DNA from: Anaeromyxobacter terrae
GTDB lineage: Bacteria; Myxococcota; Myxococcia; Myxococcales; Anaeromyxobacteraceae
NCBI RefSeq assembly: GCF_022690685.1
Contig: NZ_JALCYY010000038.1
Coordinates: 1-52,597, forward strand
DNA length: 52,597 nt
Direction: 5' to 3'
Shown here: positions 23,754-31,485 of the stretch, in pieces
Position numbering within the stretch: position 1 is the stretch's first letter
Layout of the letters: every line of letters begins with the position of its first letter
Notes under the pieces: model-generated
What the model was told of the DNA's origin: nothing
The model's database searches: none
What the model saw: the letters and a program-made list of their open reading frames with translations, nothing else
Position numbers and translations under genes: made by a program

Positions 23754-24233
23754 TCAATTCCGGACGATCGCCGTCCAGACGCCCTTCACCACCACGCGGC
23801 CGTGCTGGTTCCGCGTCGTGGTGGTGACCTCGACGAAGTCGAGGTTGCCACGCTCCTGGAGCCGGGTGATCTCGCCCGCGGTTTCGAGGACGTCGCCCGG
23901 GCGCACGGGCTCGTGGAACTCGAACTCCTGCTCGCCGTGGACGAGGCGGAGCACGTTCACCGCGAGCTCGGGATCCGAGCAGGCCCGCGCGAACGGCTCG
24001 ATGGCGAAGGTGGTCGCGAAGGTCGGGGGCGCGACGATCCCGCCGTGAGGGGACGCCTTCGCGGCCTCCTCGTCCCAGGTCCACGGGTGGTGGTAACGAT
24101 CCGGCGGGCTCGAGAAGGCGTGGCCGGGGACCCCGCCGCCGGTCGCGGCGACGAAGTCCTTGATCTGCTCGACGCTCACCTGGAACCGGTACGGCCCGTA
24201 GCGGCGGCCGAGGTGCTTCTTGTCGACGGGCAC
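23754..24233 (-). CDS. MaoC-like hot-dog protein (FAS1-type dehydratase N-terminal domain)
   Basis: This 159-residue protein resembles the N-terminal-type hot-dog subunit of HadA/HadC dehydratases and the FAS1_DH region, with HPWTWDEEAAKASPHGGIVAPPTFA and HGEQEFEFHEPVRPGDVLE. The catalytic DxNPxH pattern is missing, so it is probably the structural partner of the catalytic subunit encoded four bases upstream. As a pair they would hydrate or dehydrate acyl thioesters, as in mycobacterial HadBC. That pairing is inferred from family knowledge and gene order. Confidence 0.83.
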   Translation of the reverse strand: MPVDKKHLGRRYGPYRFQVSVEQIKDFVAATGGGVPGHAFSSPPDRYHHPWTWDEEAAKASPHGGIVAPPTFATTFAIEPFARACSDPELAVNVLRLVHGEQEFEFHEPVRPGDVLETAGEITRLQERGNLDFVEVTTTTRNQHGRVVVKGVWTAIVRN

Positions 24234-24237
24234 GCGA

Positions 24238-24645
24238 TCACCTCTCCTCGACGCGGCCCTCGGCCACGGCGCCCTTCAGCACGTCCTCGCCGCGCTGGTT
24301 CCTCGCGGACAGCTCCAGCTTCACCGCGCCGCCCTCGACGGCGACGCAGCGGCCCTCGATCCGGATGACGTCGCCCACCTGCACCGGCTTCGTGAAGCGG
24401 CCGCGCAGGCGCACGAGCCGGGTGGGATCTCCGAGGTACCCGACGCACGCGTCGGAGAGCCACGAGAACGTGCACATCCCCTGGAGGATCACGCCCTGGT
24501 ACCCGGCGGCGCGCCCGAGCTCGGGGTCGATGTGGATGGGGTTGAAGTCGCCCGACGCGCCCGCGTAGTAGACCGGGCGGTAAGGATCGACCTCCCGGAC
24601 GAGCTCGAAGGTATCGCCCGCGGTGAAGTCCTGGAGGCGTTTCAT
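24238..24645 (-). CDS. MaoC-like (R)-specific enoyl hydratase, catalytic subunit type
   Basis: The 135-residue hot-dog protein carries the hydratase-2 catalytic pattern DFNPIHIDPELGRAAGYQGVILQGM (Asp and His of DxNPxH, about 38-43), which is missing in its neighbour. The expected substrate is an enoyl or hydroxyacyl thioester. The start is the ATG at 24645 (MKRLQDF); an in-frame ATG at 24678 would add 11 residues without family similarity. It lies 97 bases after the SDR gene and four bases before the partner gene. Confidence 0.87.
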   Translation of the reverse strand: MKRLQDFTAGDTFELVREVDPYRPVYYAGASGDFNPIHIDPELGRAAGYQGVILQGMCTFSWLSDACVGYLGDPTRLVRLRGRFTKPVQVGDVIRIEGRCVAVEGGAVKLELSARNQRGEDVLKGAVAEGRVEER

Positions 24646-24742
24646 TCCATCCCTGTAAGGGAGAGCGGACGGCAGCACAAGTCTCCGGCCCCGGCTGGCG
24701 CGCCTGACGCCACGCGTCAGATCGGGGAGCGCGGGGGGCGGG

Positions 24743-25864
24743 TCACCGGCGCGGATCGAGCGGGTCCTCGAGCTCCGCCGCGCGGGCCGCCTCCTCGCGC
24801 CGGCGCGCGAAGGCGCCCTGCACGAACTCCATGAGCCGGTCGAGGTAGCTCGGGATGGGCGGGCAGCGGATCCCGGTGCCGTCGAGCAGGTCGAGCAGGT
24901 TGCGCGGGTTGTAGATCGCGACGCGGTTCACCCGGGCGAGCGCGGGGCGGTGCGGGCGGGAGAGCCGCTCGAGCACCGGCAGCTGGAGGATCGCGTCGAT
25001 CGCGCGCGACGGGAGGGGCATCGTGGGCAGCCGCTTGCCTGCGCGCGCCGCGATGAGCTCGTACACGCGCCGCGCGGACAGCGGCGCGGGATCGACGAGG
25101 TGGACGGTCTTGCCGGCCGCGGCGGGGTTCCGCGCGATCGAGAGCGACGCCTCGACGACGAAGTCGATCGGCACGACGTTGAGCGGCGCCGCGCCGGCGC
25201 CCGGGAGCGGCAGCGGGACGGCGAGCGGCGACGCGACGAGGAGGATCGCGAGCGCGTAGGGGCCCTCGAAGCGGTCGATCTCGCCGGTGCGCGAGTCGCC
25301 CACCACGATGCTCGGCCGGTAGATCGTCGCGGGCAGGTCGGCCTGCGCGCGGCGGACGAGCAGCTCCGCCTCGTACTTGCTCTCCTCGTACGCGTCGTGG
25401 AAGCGCTGGCCCATCGCCAGCTCGTCCTCCAGGATGACGCCCTCGCGGTCGCCGGAGACGAGCGCGGTCGAGAAGTGGTTGAGGCGGGCGAGCCGGGGCG
25501 CGCCCTGCGCGAGCTCGAGGACGTTGCGGGTGCCCTCGACGTTCACGCGACGGACATAGCGCGGATCGGCTCCGAGCCAGGAGATGGCGGCGAGATGCCA
25601 CACGTCGGTGACCGTCCCGGCGAGCGCCTTGAACTCCGGGCCGGAGAGCCCGAGGTGCATCTGCTCGACGTCGCCCTCGATGACCTCGGCGCGCTTCGCC
25701 CCCAGCCCGGCGAGCTCGGCGCGCGCGGCGGCCGCGTGCTTCGGCTGCACGAGCAGCACGAGGCGGCCACGATCGGGCGCCTCCTGGGCGAGCTGGCGCA
25801 CGAGGCGCTTGCCGATGAACCCGGGGTAGCCGGTGACGAGCTGGACGCGCTCGGAGGAGGGCAT
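24743..25864 (-). CDS. Extended SDR / thioester-reductase-like NAD(P)-dependent protein
   Basis: The 373-residue protein begins with the Rossmann motif TGYPGFIG (about 11-18). It has WHLAAISWLGADPRYVRRVNVEGT, the active-site pattern YEESKYEAE (YxxxK, about 162-166) and IYRPSIVVGDS, as in extended SDRs and the reductase domains of fatty-acyl and NRPS thioester reductases. The C-terminal third (about 270-373) is less typical. The MaoC pair downstream suggests a lipid or acyl-thioester modification. The ATG at 25864 is chosen over upstream codons that lie inside coaE. Confidence 0.85.
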   Translation of the reverse strand: MPSSERVQLVTGYPGFIGKRLVRQLAQEAPDRGRLVLLVQPKHAAAARAELAGLGAKRAEVIEGDVEQMHLGLSGPEFKALAGTVTDVWHLAAISWLGADPRYVRRVNVEGTRNVLELAQGAPRLARLNHFSTALVSGDREGVILEDELAMGQRFHDAYEESKYEAELLVRRAQADLPATIYRPSIVVGDSRTGEIDRFEGPYALAILLVASPLAVPLPLPGAGAAPLNVVPIDFVVEASLSIARNPAAAGKTVHLVDPAPLSARRVYELIAARAGKRLPTMPLPSRAIDAILQLPVLERLSRPHRPALARVNRVAIYNPRNLLDLLDGTGIRCPPIPSYLDRLMEFVQGAFARRREEAARAAELEDPLDPRR

Positions 25865-25872
25865 CGCCGGGG

Positions 25873-26505
25873 TCAATAGCGTACGGCCGGTGCGTTGGGA
25901 AGCTTCCGCCCGAGGCCCCGGCGGAGGTCCGCGAGGAGGACGTCCGCCTTGGGGCCGAGGTCGTCCTCGTCGGCGTTGTCCACGACGAAATCGGCGCGCA
26001 GGGCCTTCTCGTCGATGGGGAGCTGGGCGGCGAGCCGCGCGTCCGCCTCGGCGGCGGTGATCCGGTCCCGGCGGACGACCCGGGCGCGCTGGACGTCCCG
26101 GGGGGCCCACACCACGACGACGCTGTCGAGCGCCGCGTCGAGGCCGACCTCGAACAGGAGCGGCACGTCGTAGAAGGCGAGGTCGTGACCGAGCGCGGCG
26201 AGGCGGGCGGTCTCGTCCGCCATGGCCCGCCGGATGGCCGGGTGGGTGATGGCCTCGAGCCGGCGGCGCGCCTCCGGGTCGGCGAAGACGATCGCGCCGA
26301 GCCCGCGCCGGTCGAGCGCGCCCTGGGCGTCGAGGACCCCGGGCCCGAAGACCCGGGCGATCTCTGCGAGCGCCGGGGTGCCGGGGTCCACCACCGCGCG
26401 CGCGAGCGCGTCCGCGTCGATGACCGGTACGCCCCGGGCGCGCAGGGCGGCTGCGAACGTGCTCTTACCGGTGGCGATCCCGCCGGTGAGGCCGACGAGG
26501 CGCAC
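25873..26505 (-). CDS. coaE: Dephospho-CoA kinase
   Basis: CoaE phosphorylates dephospho-CoA in the last step of CoA synthesis. The 210-residue protein starts VRLVGLTGGIATGKSTFAAAL, containing the P-loop, then GVPVIDADALARAVVDPG (substrate-site DAD). THPAIRR, VPLLFEVGLD and RRDRITAAEADARLAAQ are family signatures. GTG start at 26505, two bases after the stop of the upstream gene, so the two are co-transcribed. A CoA-related enzyme beside acyl-thioester genes fits, though coaE is found in many contexts. Confidence 0.95.
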   Translation of the reverse strand: MRLVGLTGGIATGKSTFAAALRARGVPVIDADALARAVVDPGTPALAEIARVFGPGVLDAQGALDRRGLGAIVFADPEARRRLEAITHPAIRRAMADETARLAALGHDLAFYDVPLLFEVGLDAALDSVVVVWAPRDVQRARVVRRDRITAAEADARLAAQLPIDEKALRADFVVDNADEDDLGPKADVLLADLRRGLGRKLPNAPAVRY

Positions 26506-26507
26506 GG

Positions 26508-27035
26508 CTAGCGCGCCGCCTGGGTCGCGCCCTCCGCGGCTCCCGTCGACCGGGGCGCCGCGGCCGAGGCGCCGGCCGCGGGGCTCGCCGCTGGAGCGCG
26601 CGCCGGCTTGCCCTGGGAGAACGTGAGCGCCTCGACGTTGCCGTCCTTGCCGAAGTAGACGGTCACGCCGGCGGCGGGATAGAGCCACACCTTCTGGAAG
26701 GTGTCCTCGAGGAACGTGCGCTGCGGGGGCTTCCCGTAGGTGCCCTCGACGGTCTCCGCGTCGAGCTGAGCGGTGACGAAGATCGTGATCTCCTGCACGA
26801 CGCCGGCCGGGTCGACGTGGAACTGCGCCTGGCGCGTCCCCGCGGGCGCGTGCTCGCCGTGGTAGGCGAGGACGGTCCGGGCGCCGCGCTTCGCGCGCGT
26901 CACGGGCTCGCCGAGCCGCTCGACGACGTCGCGCTGCGTGCTGACGCCGGGCTGGATGCCCTGCCAAGGGCGCGCGAGCGCCAGCGACGGCACGAGCGCG
27001 ACGAGGACCAGCAGAGCGGGGTGGACGGGACGCAT
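26508..27035 (-). CDS. Exported protein, possibly BamE/OmlA-like
   Basis: The 175-residue product has a signal peptide (cleavage near ALA, 21-22). GIQPGVSTQRDVVERLGEPV (about 26-45) resembles the SmpA/OmlA/BamE start in which a G-S-T...LG-P turn links two helices. Two further segments (about 60-95 and 100-142) are beta-rich. The last 30 residues are Ala/Pro/Thr-rich and probably disordered. No lipobox. A periplasmic fold of the BamE-like class is my best guess. It heads the coaE transcript, and its start codon lies five bases after a TATAAT. Confidence 0.62.
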   Translation of the reverse strand: MRPVHPALLVLVALVPSLALARPWQGIQPGVSTQRDVVERLGEPVTRAKRGARTVLAYHGEHAPAGTRQAQFHVDPAGVVQEITIFVTAQLDAETVEGTYGKPPQRTFLEDTFQKVWLYPAAGVTVYFGKDGNVEALTFSQGKPARAPAASPAAGASAAAPRSTGAAEGATQAAR

Positions 27036-27040
27036 GAGAC

Positions 27041-27048
27041 ATTATACT
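27041..27048. promoter_or_regulatory. Overlapping divergent -10 elements, ATTATACT
   Basis: On the minus strand TATAAT (27046-27041, a perfect -10) predicts +1 within one base of the ATG at 27035. On the plus strand TATACT (27043-27048) predicts +1 at about 27055, just before the second GTG (27057) of the cytochrome gene. The two hexamers share four bases, so one site may fire in both directions. No clear -35 is seen. Confidence 0.55.
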
Positions 27049-27056
27049 CCGTGCCC

Positions 27057-27503
27057 GTGCTCGCCCCCGTCCGTCTCACGCTCGTGTGCGCCCTCGCGCT
27101 GCCCGCCCTCGCCCTCGCCGGCGACCGCGTCGGCCCCGAGACGTGCAAGGCCTGTCACCCCGCGGCTTACGCGCGCTGGCGCGCGGGGCCGCACGCGCGC
27201 GCCCGCGAGACCCTGCCCGAGAAGAGCCGCGAGGACCGGCGGTGCCTGTCCTGCCACGCGCCCGACGCCGCCGACGGGATCTCCGGCGTGAGCTGCGAGG
27301 CCTGCCACGGGCCCGGCGCCCTCTACGCGGCGAGCTACGTGATGCGCGACCCGGAGCTTTCCCACGCGCTCGGCCTCGTCGATCCCGGCGAGAAGACCTG
27401 CAGCGCGTGTCACACCGACTCGACCCCGAGCCTCGAGCGCTTCGACGCGAAGAAGAAGCTGCCGCTCATCGAGCACTGGGTCGACGAGCGGAAGGGGCGC
27501 TGA
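27057..27503 (+). CDS. Periplasmic tetrahaem c-type cytochrome, c554-like
   Basis: The product has a Sec signal peptide (cleavage near 20) and four CxxCH haem-binding motifs: CKACH, CLSCH, CEACH and CSACH. Spacing and the SCEACHGPG context resemble the multihaem cytochrome c554 family. Extra His residues (for example in GPHARARE and SHALGL) could be axial ligands. It could carry electrons in anaerobic respiration or take part in a small reductase complex. No membrane partner is adjacent. A GTG at 27051 is also in frame; GTG 27057 is preferred because of the promoter position. engB starts one base after the stop. Confidence 0.87.
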   Translation: MLAPVRLTLVCALALPALALAGDRVGPETCKACHPAAYARWRAGPHARARETLPEKSREDRRCLSCHAPDAADGISGVSCEACHGPGALYAASYVMRDPELSHALGLVDPGEKTCSACHTDSTPSLERFDAKKKLPLIEHWVDERKGR

Positions 27504-27504
27504 C

Positions 27505-28155
27505 GTGGCCATCCAGGTCGTCTCCGCGGAGTTCGTGAAGACCGCGACGAAGCAGAAGGAGTGGCCGATGAGCGCCACGCCCGAGCTCGCGTTCGTCGGC
27601 CGCTCGAACGTCGGCAAGTCGTCGATGCTGAACGCGCTCACGCGCAAGAAGGGGCTCGCGCGCGTGTCGGCGACTCCTGGCCGGACGCGGGCGCTCCAGT
27701 TCTTCGACATCGCCTACCGGCCCACGCCGGCGGCGCGGCCGCGCCACGTGCGCTTCGCCGATCTGCCCGGCTACGGGTACGCCAAGGTGTCCCGCGACGA
27801 GCGCGATCGCTGGGCGGCGATGATCGAGGACTACCTCCGCGCCCGCGACGTGCTCCGCGCGGTGGTGCTCATCGTGGACGCGCGCCATCCTCCCTCGGAG
27901 GGCGACGTCGACGCGGCGGCGTTCCTGCGCGCCTCCGGCCGGCGCGTGCTGGTGGCCGCCACGAAGATGGACAAGCTGCCGAAGACGCGGCGCGGCGCCG
28001 CGCTCCGCGTCGTCGAGGAGACGCTCGCGCTCGAGCGGGGCGACGCGGTGCCGTTCTCGGCGATCGAGGGCACCGGCACGGACGCGCTCTGGGCGCGCAT
28101 CACCAAGGCGGCATCGGACGAGGGCGCGCCAGCGCCGGCCGGCACCGGCGCGTAG
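27505..28155 (+). CDS. engB: Ribosome biogenesis GTPase EngB (YihA)
   Basis: EngB is an essential GTPase acting in large-subunit assembly. The 216-residue protein has G1 GRSNVGKSSMLNAL (about 33-46), a conserved Thr region at RVSATPGRTRALQFF (G2), G3 DLPGYGYAKVS (about 89) and G4 TKMD (about 153). Length is normal with a short Ala-rich tail. GTG start at 27505 lies one base after the cytochrome stop, so translation is probably coupled to an unrelated cytochrome gene. Confidence 0.96.
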   Translation: MAIQVVSAEFVKTATKQKEWPMSATPELAFVGRSNVGKSSMLNALTRKKGLARVSATPGRTRALQFFDIAYRPTPAARPRHVRFADLPGYGYAKVSRDERDRWAAMIEDYLRARDVLRAVVLIVDARHPPSEGDVDAAAFLRASGRRVLVAATKMDKLPKTRRGAALRVVEETLALERGDAVPFSAIEGTGTDALWARITKAASDEGAPAPAGTGA

Positions 28156-28192
28156 CGCACCCTCGTCGCCGACCTCGCGTCCACCCGGGCGC

Positions 28193-28492
28193 TCAGTGCC
28201 CCGCCGACGTCGTGGGCGGGAGCCCCGTCTCCACCCCCATCTCGCGCTGGAAGTCCTGACCCGCCCGGCCGCGGTTCTTCCAGGCCTCGCCGACGAGCTG
28301 GCGCATCTCGTCGCCCCGCTTCGGCGCGAACATCAGGCCGAGGCCTGCGCCGACGAGCACCCCCACCGCGAACAGGCCGAGGCCGGTGAAGACGTCGCCC
28401 GCCGGGCTGCGCTCCTCGAGCCCGATGCGCTTCAAGAGCGCATCCCGCTCCAGGTACTTCTTCATCAGCTTCCAGTTCATGTTCATGTCCAT
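28193..28492 (-). CDS. Small YtxH-like membrane protein
   Basis: The 99-residue product has an N-terminal amphipathic segment (MNWKLMKKYLERDALLKRIGL), one Gly-rich transmembrane helix at about 36-56 (TGLGLFAVGVLVGAGLGLMFAPKRG) and a charged helix after it. This FAPKxGxExR layout is the YtxH family, small proteins linked to stress in some bacteria; function unknown. The start is the ATG at 28492, preceded by GGGAGGGA. An upstream in-frame ATG at 28537 is less likely. It converges on engB. Confidence 0.82.
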   Translation of the reverse strand: MDMNMNWKLMKKYLERDALLKRIGLEERSPAGDVFTGLGLFAVGVLVGAGLGLMFAPKRGDEMRQLVGEAWKNRGRAGQDFQREMGVETGLPPTTSAGH

Positions 28493-28622
28493 CGAGTCCC
28501 TCCCGCCCGCCTCGGGCGCCGCTCTTAGGCTGCGCACGGTCGCTCTCCCTCACATTCACCCCGGCGGGCGGACTTCCCGTGGCCTCGCGCCTCGCCCCGC
28601 AGGACGCAGGGCGAGGGGGCCC

Positions 28623-29405
28623 TCACGTGCGGACGGTCGTCACGACGCCCGCCGTCTCGATCGGCCGGAGCTCGGGCGGCCGCCGGGCGGCGGGAGCGAG
28701 CTCGAGGTCGACGACGATCGGCAGGTGGTCGGAGGCGCGCCGCGCGACCGCGTCGCGGATGACCACGCTCCCGACGACCCGGAACGCCGAGTCCACGAAC
28801 ACGCGGTCGAGCCGCACCAGGGGGAGGCGCGAGGGGAAGGTCGGCGCCTCGTTGCCCGACGCGTGGGCGCAGTCCACGAGCTGCCGCCGGAGCCAGCGCG
28901 GTACGGCAGAGCGGTTGGAGAGGGAGTTGAAGTCTCCGACCAGGACGAGCGGGTAGGCGAGCGCCGTGTCGCGCAGGATGTCGGCCGAGAGGAGCTGGGC
29001 CACCTGCCGCCGGCGTTCCCTCCAGTGCAGGCCGAGGTGGGCCGAGAAGAAGTGGACGCGGAGGCCGGCGATCTCGACGTCGGCGCGCAGGCAGCCGCGC
29101 GGCTCGCGACCCTGGACGGAGAGATCGTAGGTGCGCGTCGCTTCGATCGGGTGGCGCGAGAGGATCCCGTTCCCGTACGGGTGGCCGCGGAAGCTCGTCG
29201 TGGGCCCGAACGCGCTCTGCATGCCGGTGAGGCTCGCGAGCACCTCGGCGACGTCGCGCGGTCCATCGGGCGAGAGCTCGCCGCCCACCTCCTGCAACCC
29301 GACGACGTCGGGCTGCACGTCGCCGATGACCCGCGCGATCCGCTCGGGATCGCGGCGCCCGTCCGTCCCGCGGAGCGAGTGGACGTTCCAGCTCATCACC
29401 CTCAA
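28623..29405 (-). CDS. Endonuclease/exonuclease/phosphatase (EEP) family protein
   Basis: The 260-residue cytosolic protein has the full EEP metal site: MSWNVHSLRG (Asn7), GLQEVGGE (Glu, about 38), the HLGLHWRERRRQVAQL region, VLVGDFNSLS (Asp and Asn, about 153) and the terminal SDHLPIVVDL (Asp-His, about 225). Such enzymes cleave phosphodiesters in nucleic acids or phospholipid head groups. The substrate is not determined by the sequence. The TTG start at 29405 places the first strand (MRVMSWNVH) as in relatives. It is 51 bases downstream of the 171-residue gene and probably belongs to the greB transcript. Confidence 0.87.
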   Translation of the reverse strand: MRVMSWNVHSLRGTDGRRDPERIARVIGDVQPDVVGLQEVGGELSPDGPRDVAEVLASLTGMQSAFGPTTSFRGHPYGNGILSRHPIEATRTYDLSVQGREPRGCLRADVEIAGLRVHFFSAHLGLHWRERRRQVAQLLSADILRDTALAYPLVLVGDFNSLSNRSAVPRWLRRQLVDCAHASGNEAPTFPSRLPLVRLDRVFVDSAFRVVGSVVIRDAVARRASDHLPIVVDLELAPAARRPPELRPIETAGVVTTVRT

Positions 29406-29456
29406 GGCGCCCCCGCCTCCCGCGCGTCCGTCACCACCTGAAAGCTAGGACGCCTC

Positions 29457-29972
29457 TCAGCCGCGGCGCCGCGACTCGAGCTCCCCGAGGACGCGCTCGA
29501 GGCGGCGCTCCTCGGCGGCGACGTCGAGCCCGGCCGCCCGCGCGCCGTCGACCACCGCCAGGCAGAACATGAGCAGATCGACGTGCTGGCGCTCCGGCTG
29601 CTCGCCCGGGTGATCGAGGAGGAAGTGCGTGAGCCTTCCCTCTGCCCCGGCGAGGTCGCGAAGGCAAACCGCCGCCGGCAGCCCCTGGAGCGGGCCGGTG
29701 CTGGCGGTCACCGGCGCGAACGCGAGCCCCGCGTCGGAGAGCGCGATCTCGGTTCCGTCGTCGCGCAGCAGGGCCAGATAGGCGCGGCCCGTCGTGGCGT
29801 CCTGGCGCTCCTCGACGGCGGCGAGGCGCGCGTAGTCGAGCGGCAGCGCCTTGCCCGAGAACACGTCGACGACCGATGGGCCGGCGGCGTCGAGGAGGAG
29901 GGCGAGGGGGCGCTCGCGAACGTAGCGCTCGACGAGGGCGCGCTGCGCGGCCCGGTCGGTGATGGCGGTCAT
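29457..29972 (-). CDS. Uncharacterised cytosolic protein, greB operon
   Basis: I do not recognise this 171-residue protein. It has no signal peptide or membrane segment. The first half (about 18-100) looks beta-rich, with DAAGPSVVDVFSGKALPLDYARLAAV and LALLRDDGTEIALSDAGLAFAP. The second half is helical, with LTHFLLDHPGEQPERQHVDLLMFCLAVVDGARAAG and a charged C-terminal helix. Its ATG overlaps the greB stop (ATGA at 29969-29972), so it is translationally coupled and may work with transcript cleavage or another cytosolic process. This is inference. Confidence 0.7.
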   Translation of the reverse strand: MTAITDRAAQRALVERYVRERPLALLLDAAGPSVVDVFSGKALPLDYARLAAVEERQDATTGRAYLALLRDDGTEIALSDAGLAFAPVTASTGPLQGLPAAVCLRDLAGAEGRLTHFLLDHPGEQPERQHVDLLMFCLAVVDGARAAGLDVAAEERRLERVLGELESRRRG

Positions 29973-30460
29973 GGCCCCTCCGGAGGGGTCCAGCGGATCT
30001 CGACGACCGTCAGCTCGGCCTCGCCGGCAGGGCGCTGCACCACGACGGCGTCGCCCTCGCGCTTGCCGAGGAGCGCCCGGCCGAGCGGCGCGTCCACGCT
30101 GATGAGTCCGGCCGGGACGTCGAACTCGTCGGGTCCGACGAGCCGGTACGTCCGCTCGTCGCCGTCCTCCCCCTCGACCGTGACCCAGGCCCCGAAGAAC
30201 GCGCGCCCATGCGGGTGAGGCTGCGGCTCGATCACGGTGAGCGCGTCCATCCGCTGGGACAGGAAGCGCAGCCGCCGGTCCAGCTCGCGCAGCTTCTTCT
30301 TGCCGTAGATGTACTCGGCGTTCTCGCTGCGATCGCCGAGCGCGGCCGCGGCCTCGACCTCCGCCACGATCCGGGGGCGGTCCACGGACCAGATGCGCTC
30401 GTGCTCGGCGGCGAGCCGCCGAAAGCCTTCGGGGGTGATGTAGCGGTGGGGCTTCGACAT
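29969..30460 (-). CDS. greB: Transcript cleavage factor GreB
   Basis: Gre factors enter the RNA polymerase secondary channel and rescue backtracked complexes. The 163-residue protein has the N-terminal coiled coil with YITPEGFRRLAAEHERIW and the acidic tip region ALGDRSENAEYIYGKKKLRELDRRLRFL, which contains the GDRSENAEY signature. A C-terminal FKBP-like domain follows (about 80-160, with ISVDAPLGRALLGKREGD). GreB is favoured over GreA by the YIYGKKKLRE segment. The ATG at 30460 lies 18 bases downstream of a TACAAT -10. Confidence 0.94.
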   Translation of the reverse strand: MSKPHRYITPEGFRRLAAEHERIWSVDRPRIVAEVEAAAALGDRSENAEYIYGKKKLRELDRRLRFLSQRMDALTVIEPQPHPHGRAFFGAWVTVEGEDGDERTYRLVGPDEFDVPAGLISVDAPLGRALLGKREGDAVVVQRPAGEAELTVVEIRWTPPEGP

Positions 30461-30478
30461 GGCGATGGGACGGCCTTC

Positions 30479-30486
30479 ATTGTAAC
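30479..30486. promoter_or_regulatory. Overlapping divergent -10 elements between greB and metF
   Basis: ATTGTAAC carries TACAAT on the minus strand (30484-30479) for greB and TGTAAC on the plus strand (30481-30486) for metF. Predicted +1 positions are about 30472 (minus) and 30493 (plus), giving leaders of about 12 and 6 bases. The 38-base gap has no room for separate promoters, which supports the shared element. Confidence 0.5.
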
Positions 30487-30498
30487 CTCGGGCGGACC

Positions 30499-31401
30499 GT
30501 GCGGATCAGCGACCTCCTCCGTTTCGCCCGCGAGCGCGGCGAGCCCATCTTCTCGTTCGAGTTCTTCCCGCCGAAGACGGACGACGGAGTCCGCCAGCTG
30601 TTCGAGACCGTCGAGGCGCTCCGGCCGCTCGGGCCCGCCTACGTGTCGGTGACCTACGGCGCCGGCGGGTCGACGCGGCAGCGCACGCTCGAGCTCGTGA
30701 AGCGGCTCAAGCGCGAGACCGAGGTCGAGGCGATGGCTCACGTCACCTGCGTCGGCGCCTCCCGGGAGGAGCTGGCCGGCGTGCTCGACGAGCTCGCCGA
30801 CGCCGGGATCCAGAACGTGCTCGCCCTGCGCGGCGATCCTCCGCGCGGGCAGACGAGCTTCGAGCCGCACCCCGAGGGCTTCCGCTACGCGAGCGAGCTC
30901 GTCGCCTTCATCCGCTCGCGCCCGGAGCGCTGGCGCTTCTGCGTGGGCGCGGCCGCCTACCCGGAGGGCCACGTCGAGACCCGCGACCTCGCGGCCGATC
31001 TCGCCCACCTCAAGATCAAGGTGGAGGCCGGGGCCGACTTCCTCGTGACCCAGCTCTTCTTCGAGAACGCGCACTACGTCCGCTTCGTCGATCGCGCCCG
31101 TGCGGCGGGCATCACCGTGCCGATCGTGCCGGGCATCATGCCGTTCACCAACGTCGACCAGACCGAGCGCTTCACGGCGATGTGCGGCGCGGCCATCCCC
31201 CCGCCGCTGCGCGCCGCGATGGAGGTCCGCCGCACCGATCCGGACTCCGCGCGGGATCTCGGCGTCGCCTACGCGACCCTGCAGTGCGCAGAGCTCCTGC
31301 GCCGCGGGGCGCCCGGCATCCACTTCTACACGCTCAACCGCTCGACCTCGACGCGCGCCATCGTCGCCGCGCTGCGGGCGAGCGAGCCGTGGAGAGGCTG
31401 A
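30499..31401 (+). CDS. metF: Methylenetetrahydrofolate reductase
   Basis: MetF reduces 5,10-methylene-THF to 5-methyl-THF for methionine synthesis. The 300-residue flavoprotein barrel has FSFEFFPPKTDDG (catalytic Glu, about 22), YVSVTYGAGGSTR, HVTCVGASREEL, LALRGDPP, FCVGAAAYPEGH and the C-terminal GIHFYTLNRS (about 273), all family motifs. Start is GTG at 30499. No SAM riboswitch can fit in the short leader. It is divergent from greB. Confidence 0.96.
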   Translation: MRISDLLRFARERGEPIFSFEFFPPKTDDGVRQLFETVEALRPLGPAYVSVTYGAGGSTRQRTLELVKRLKRETEVEAMAHVTCVGASREELAGVLDELADAGIQNVLALRGDPPRGQTSFEPHPEGFRYASELVAFIRSRPERWRFCVGAAAYPEGHVETRDLAADLAHLKIKVEAGADFLVTQLFFENAHYVRFVDRARAAGITVPIVPGIMPFTNVDQTERFTAMCGAAIPPPLRAAMEVRRTDPDSARDLGVAYATLQCAELLRRGAPGIHFYTLNRSTSTRAIVAALRASEPWRG

Positions 31402-31473
31402 GCGCCCGGACGCTCCGGGGTGGGCGCGCCGGGAGCCGGGAGCCGGTGGCCCGCCCGGGCCTTGCCCGAGCCT

Positions 31474-31479
31474 TACATT
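31474..31479 (+). promoter_or_regulatory. Candidate -10 (TACATT) at the iron-permease-family gene
   Basis: TACATT ends six bases before the GTG at 31486, so the predicted +1 is the first base of the start codon. No -35 is convincing. GGAG overlaps the start codon and cannot act as a ribosome site. Confidence 0.35.
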
Positions 31480-31485
31480 GCAGGA

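Noticed and set aside
30461-30498. Possible SAM riboswitch before metF
   Set aside because: The gap to greB is only 38 bases, too short for any known SAM riboswitch.
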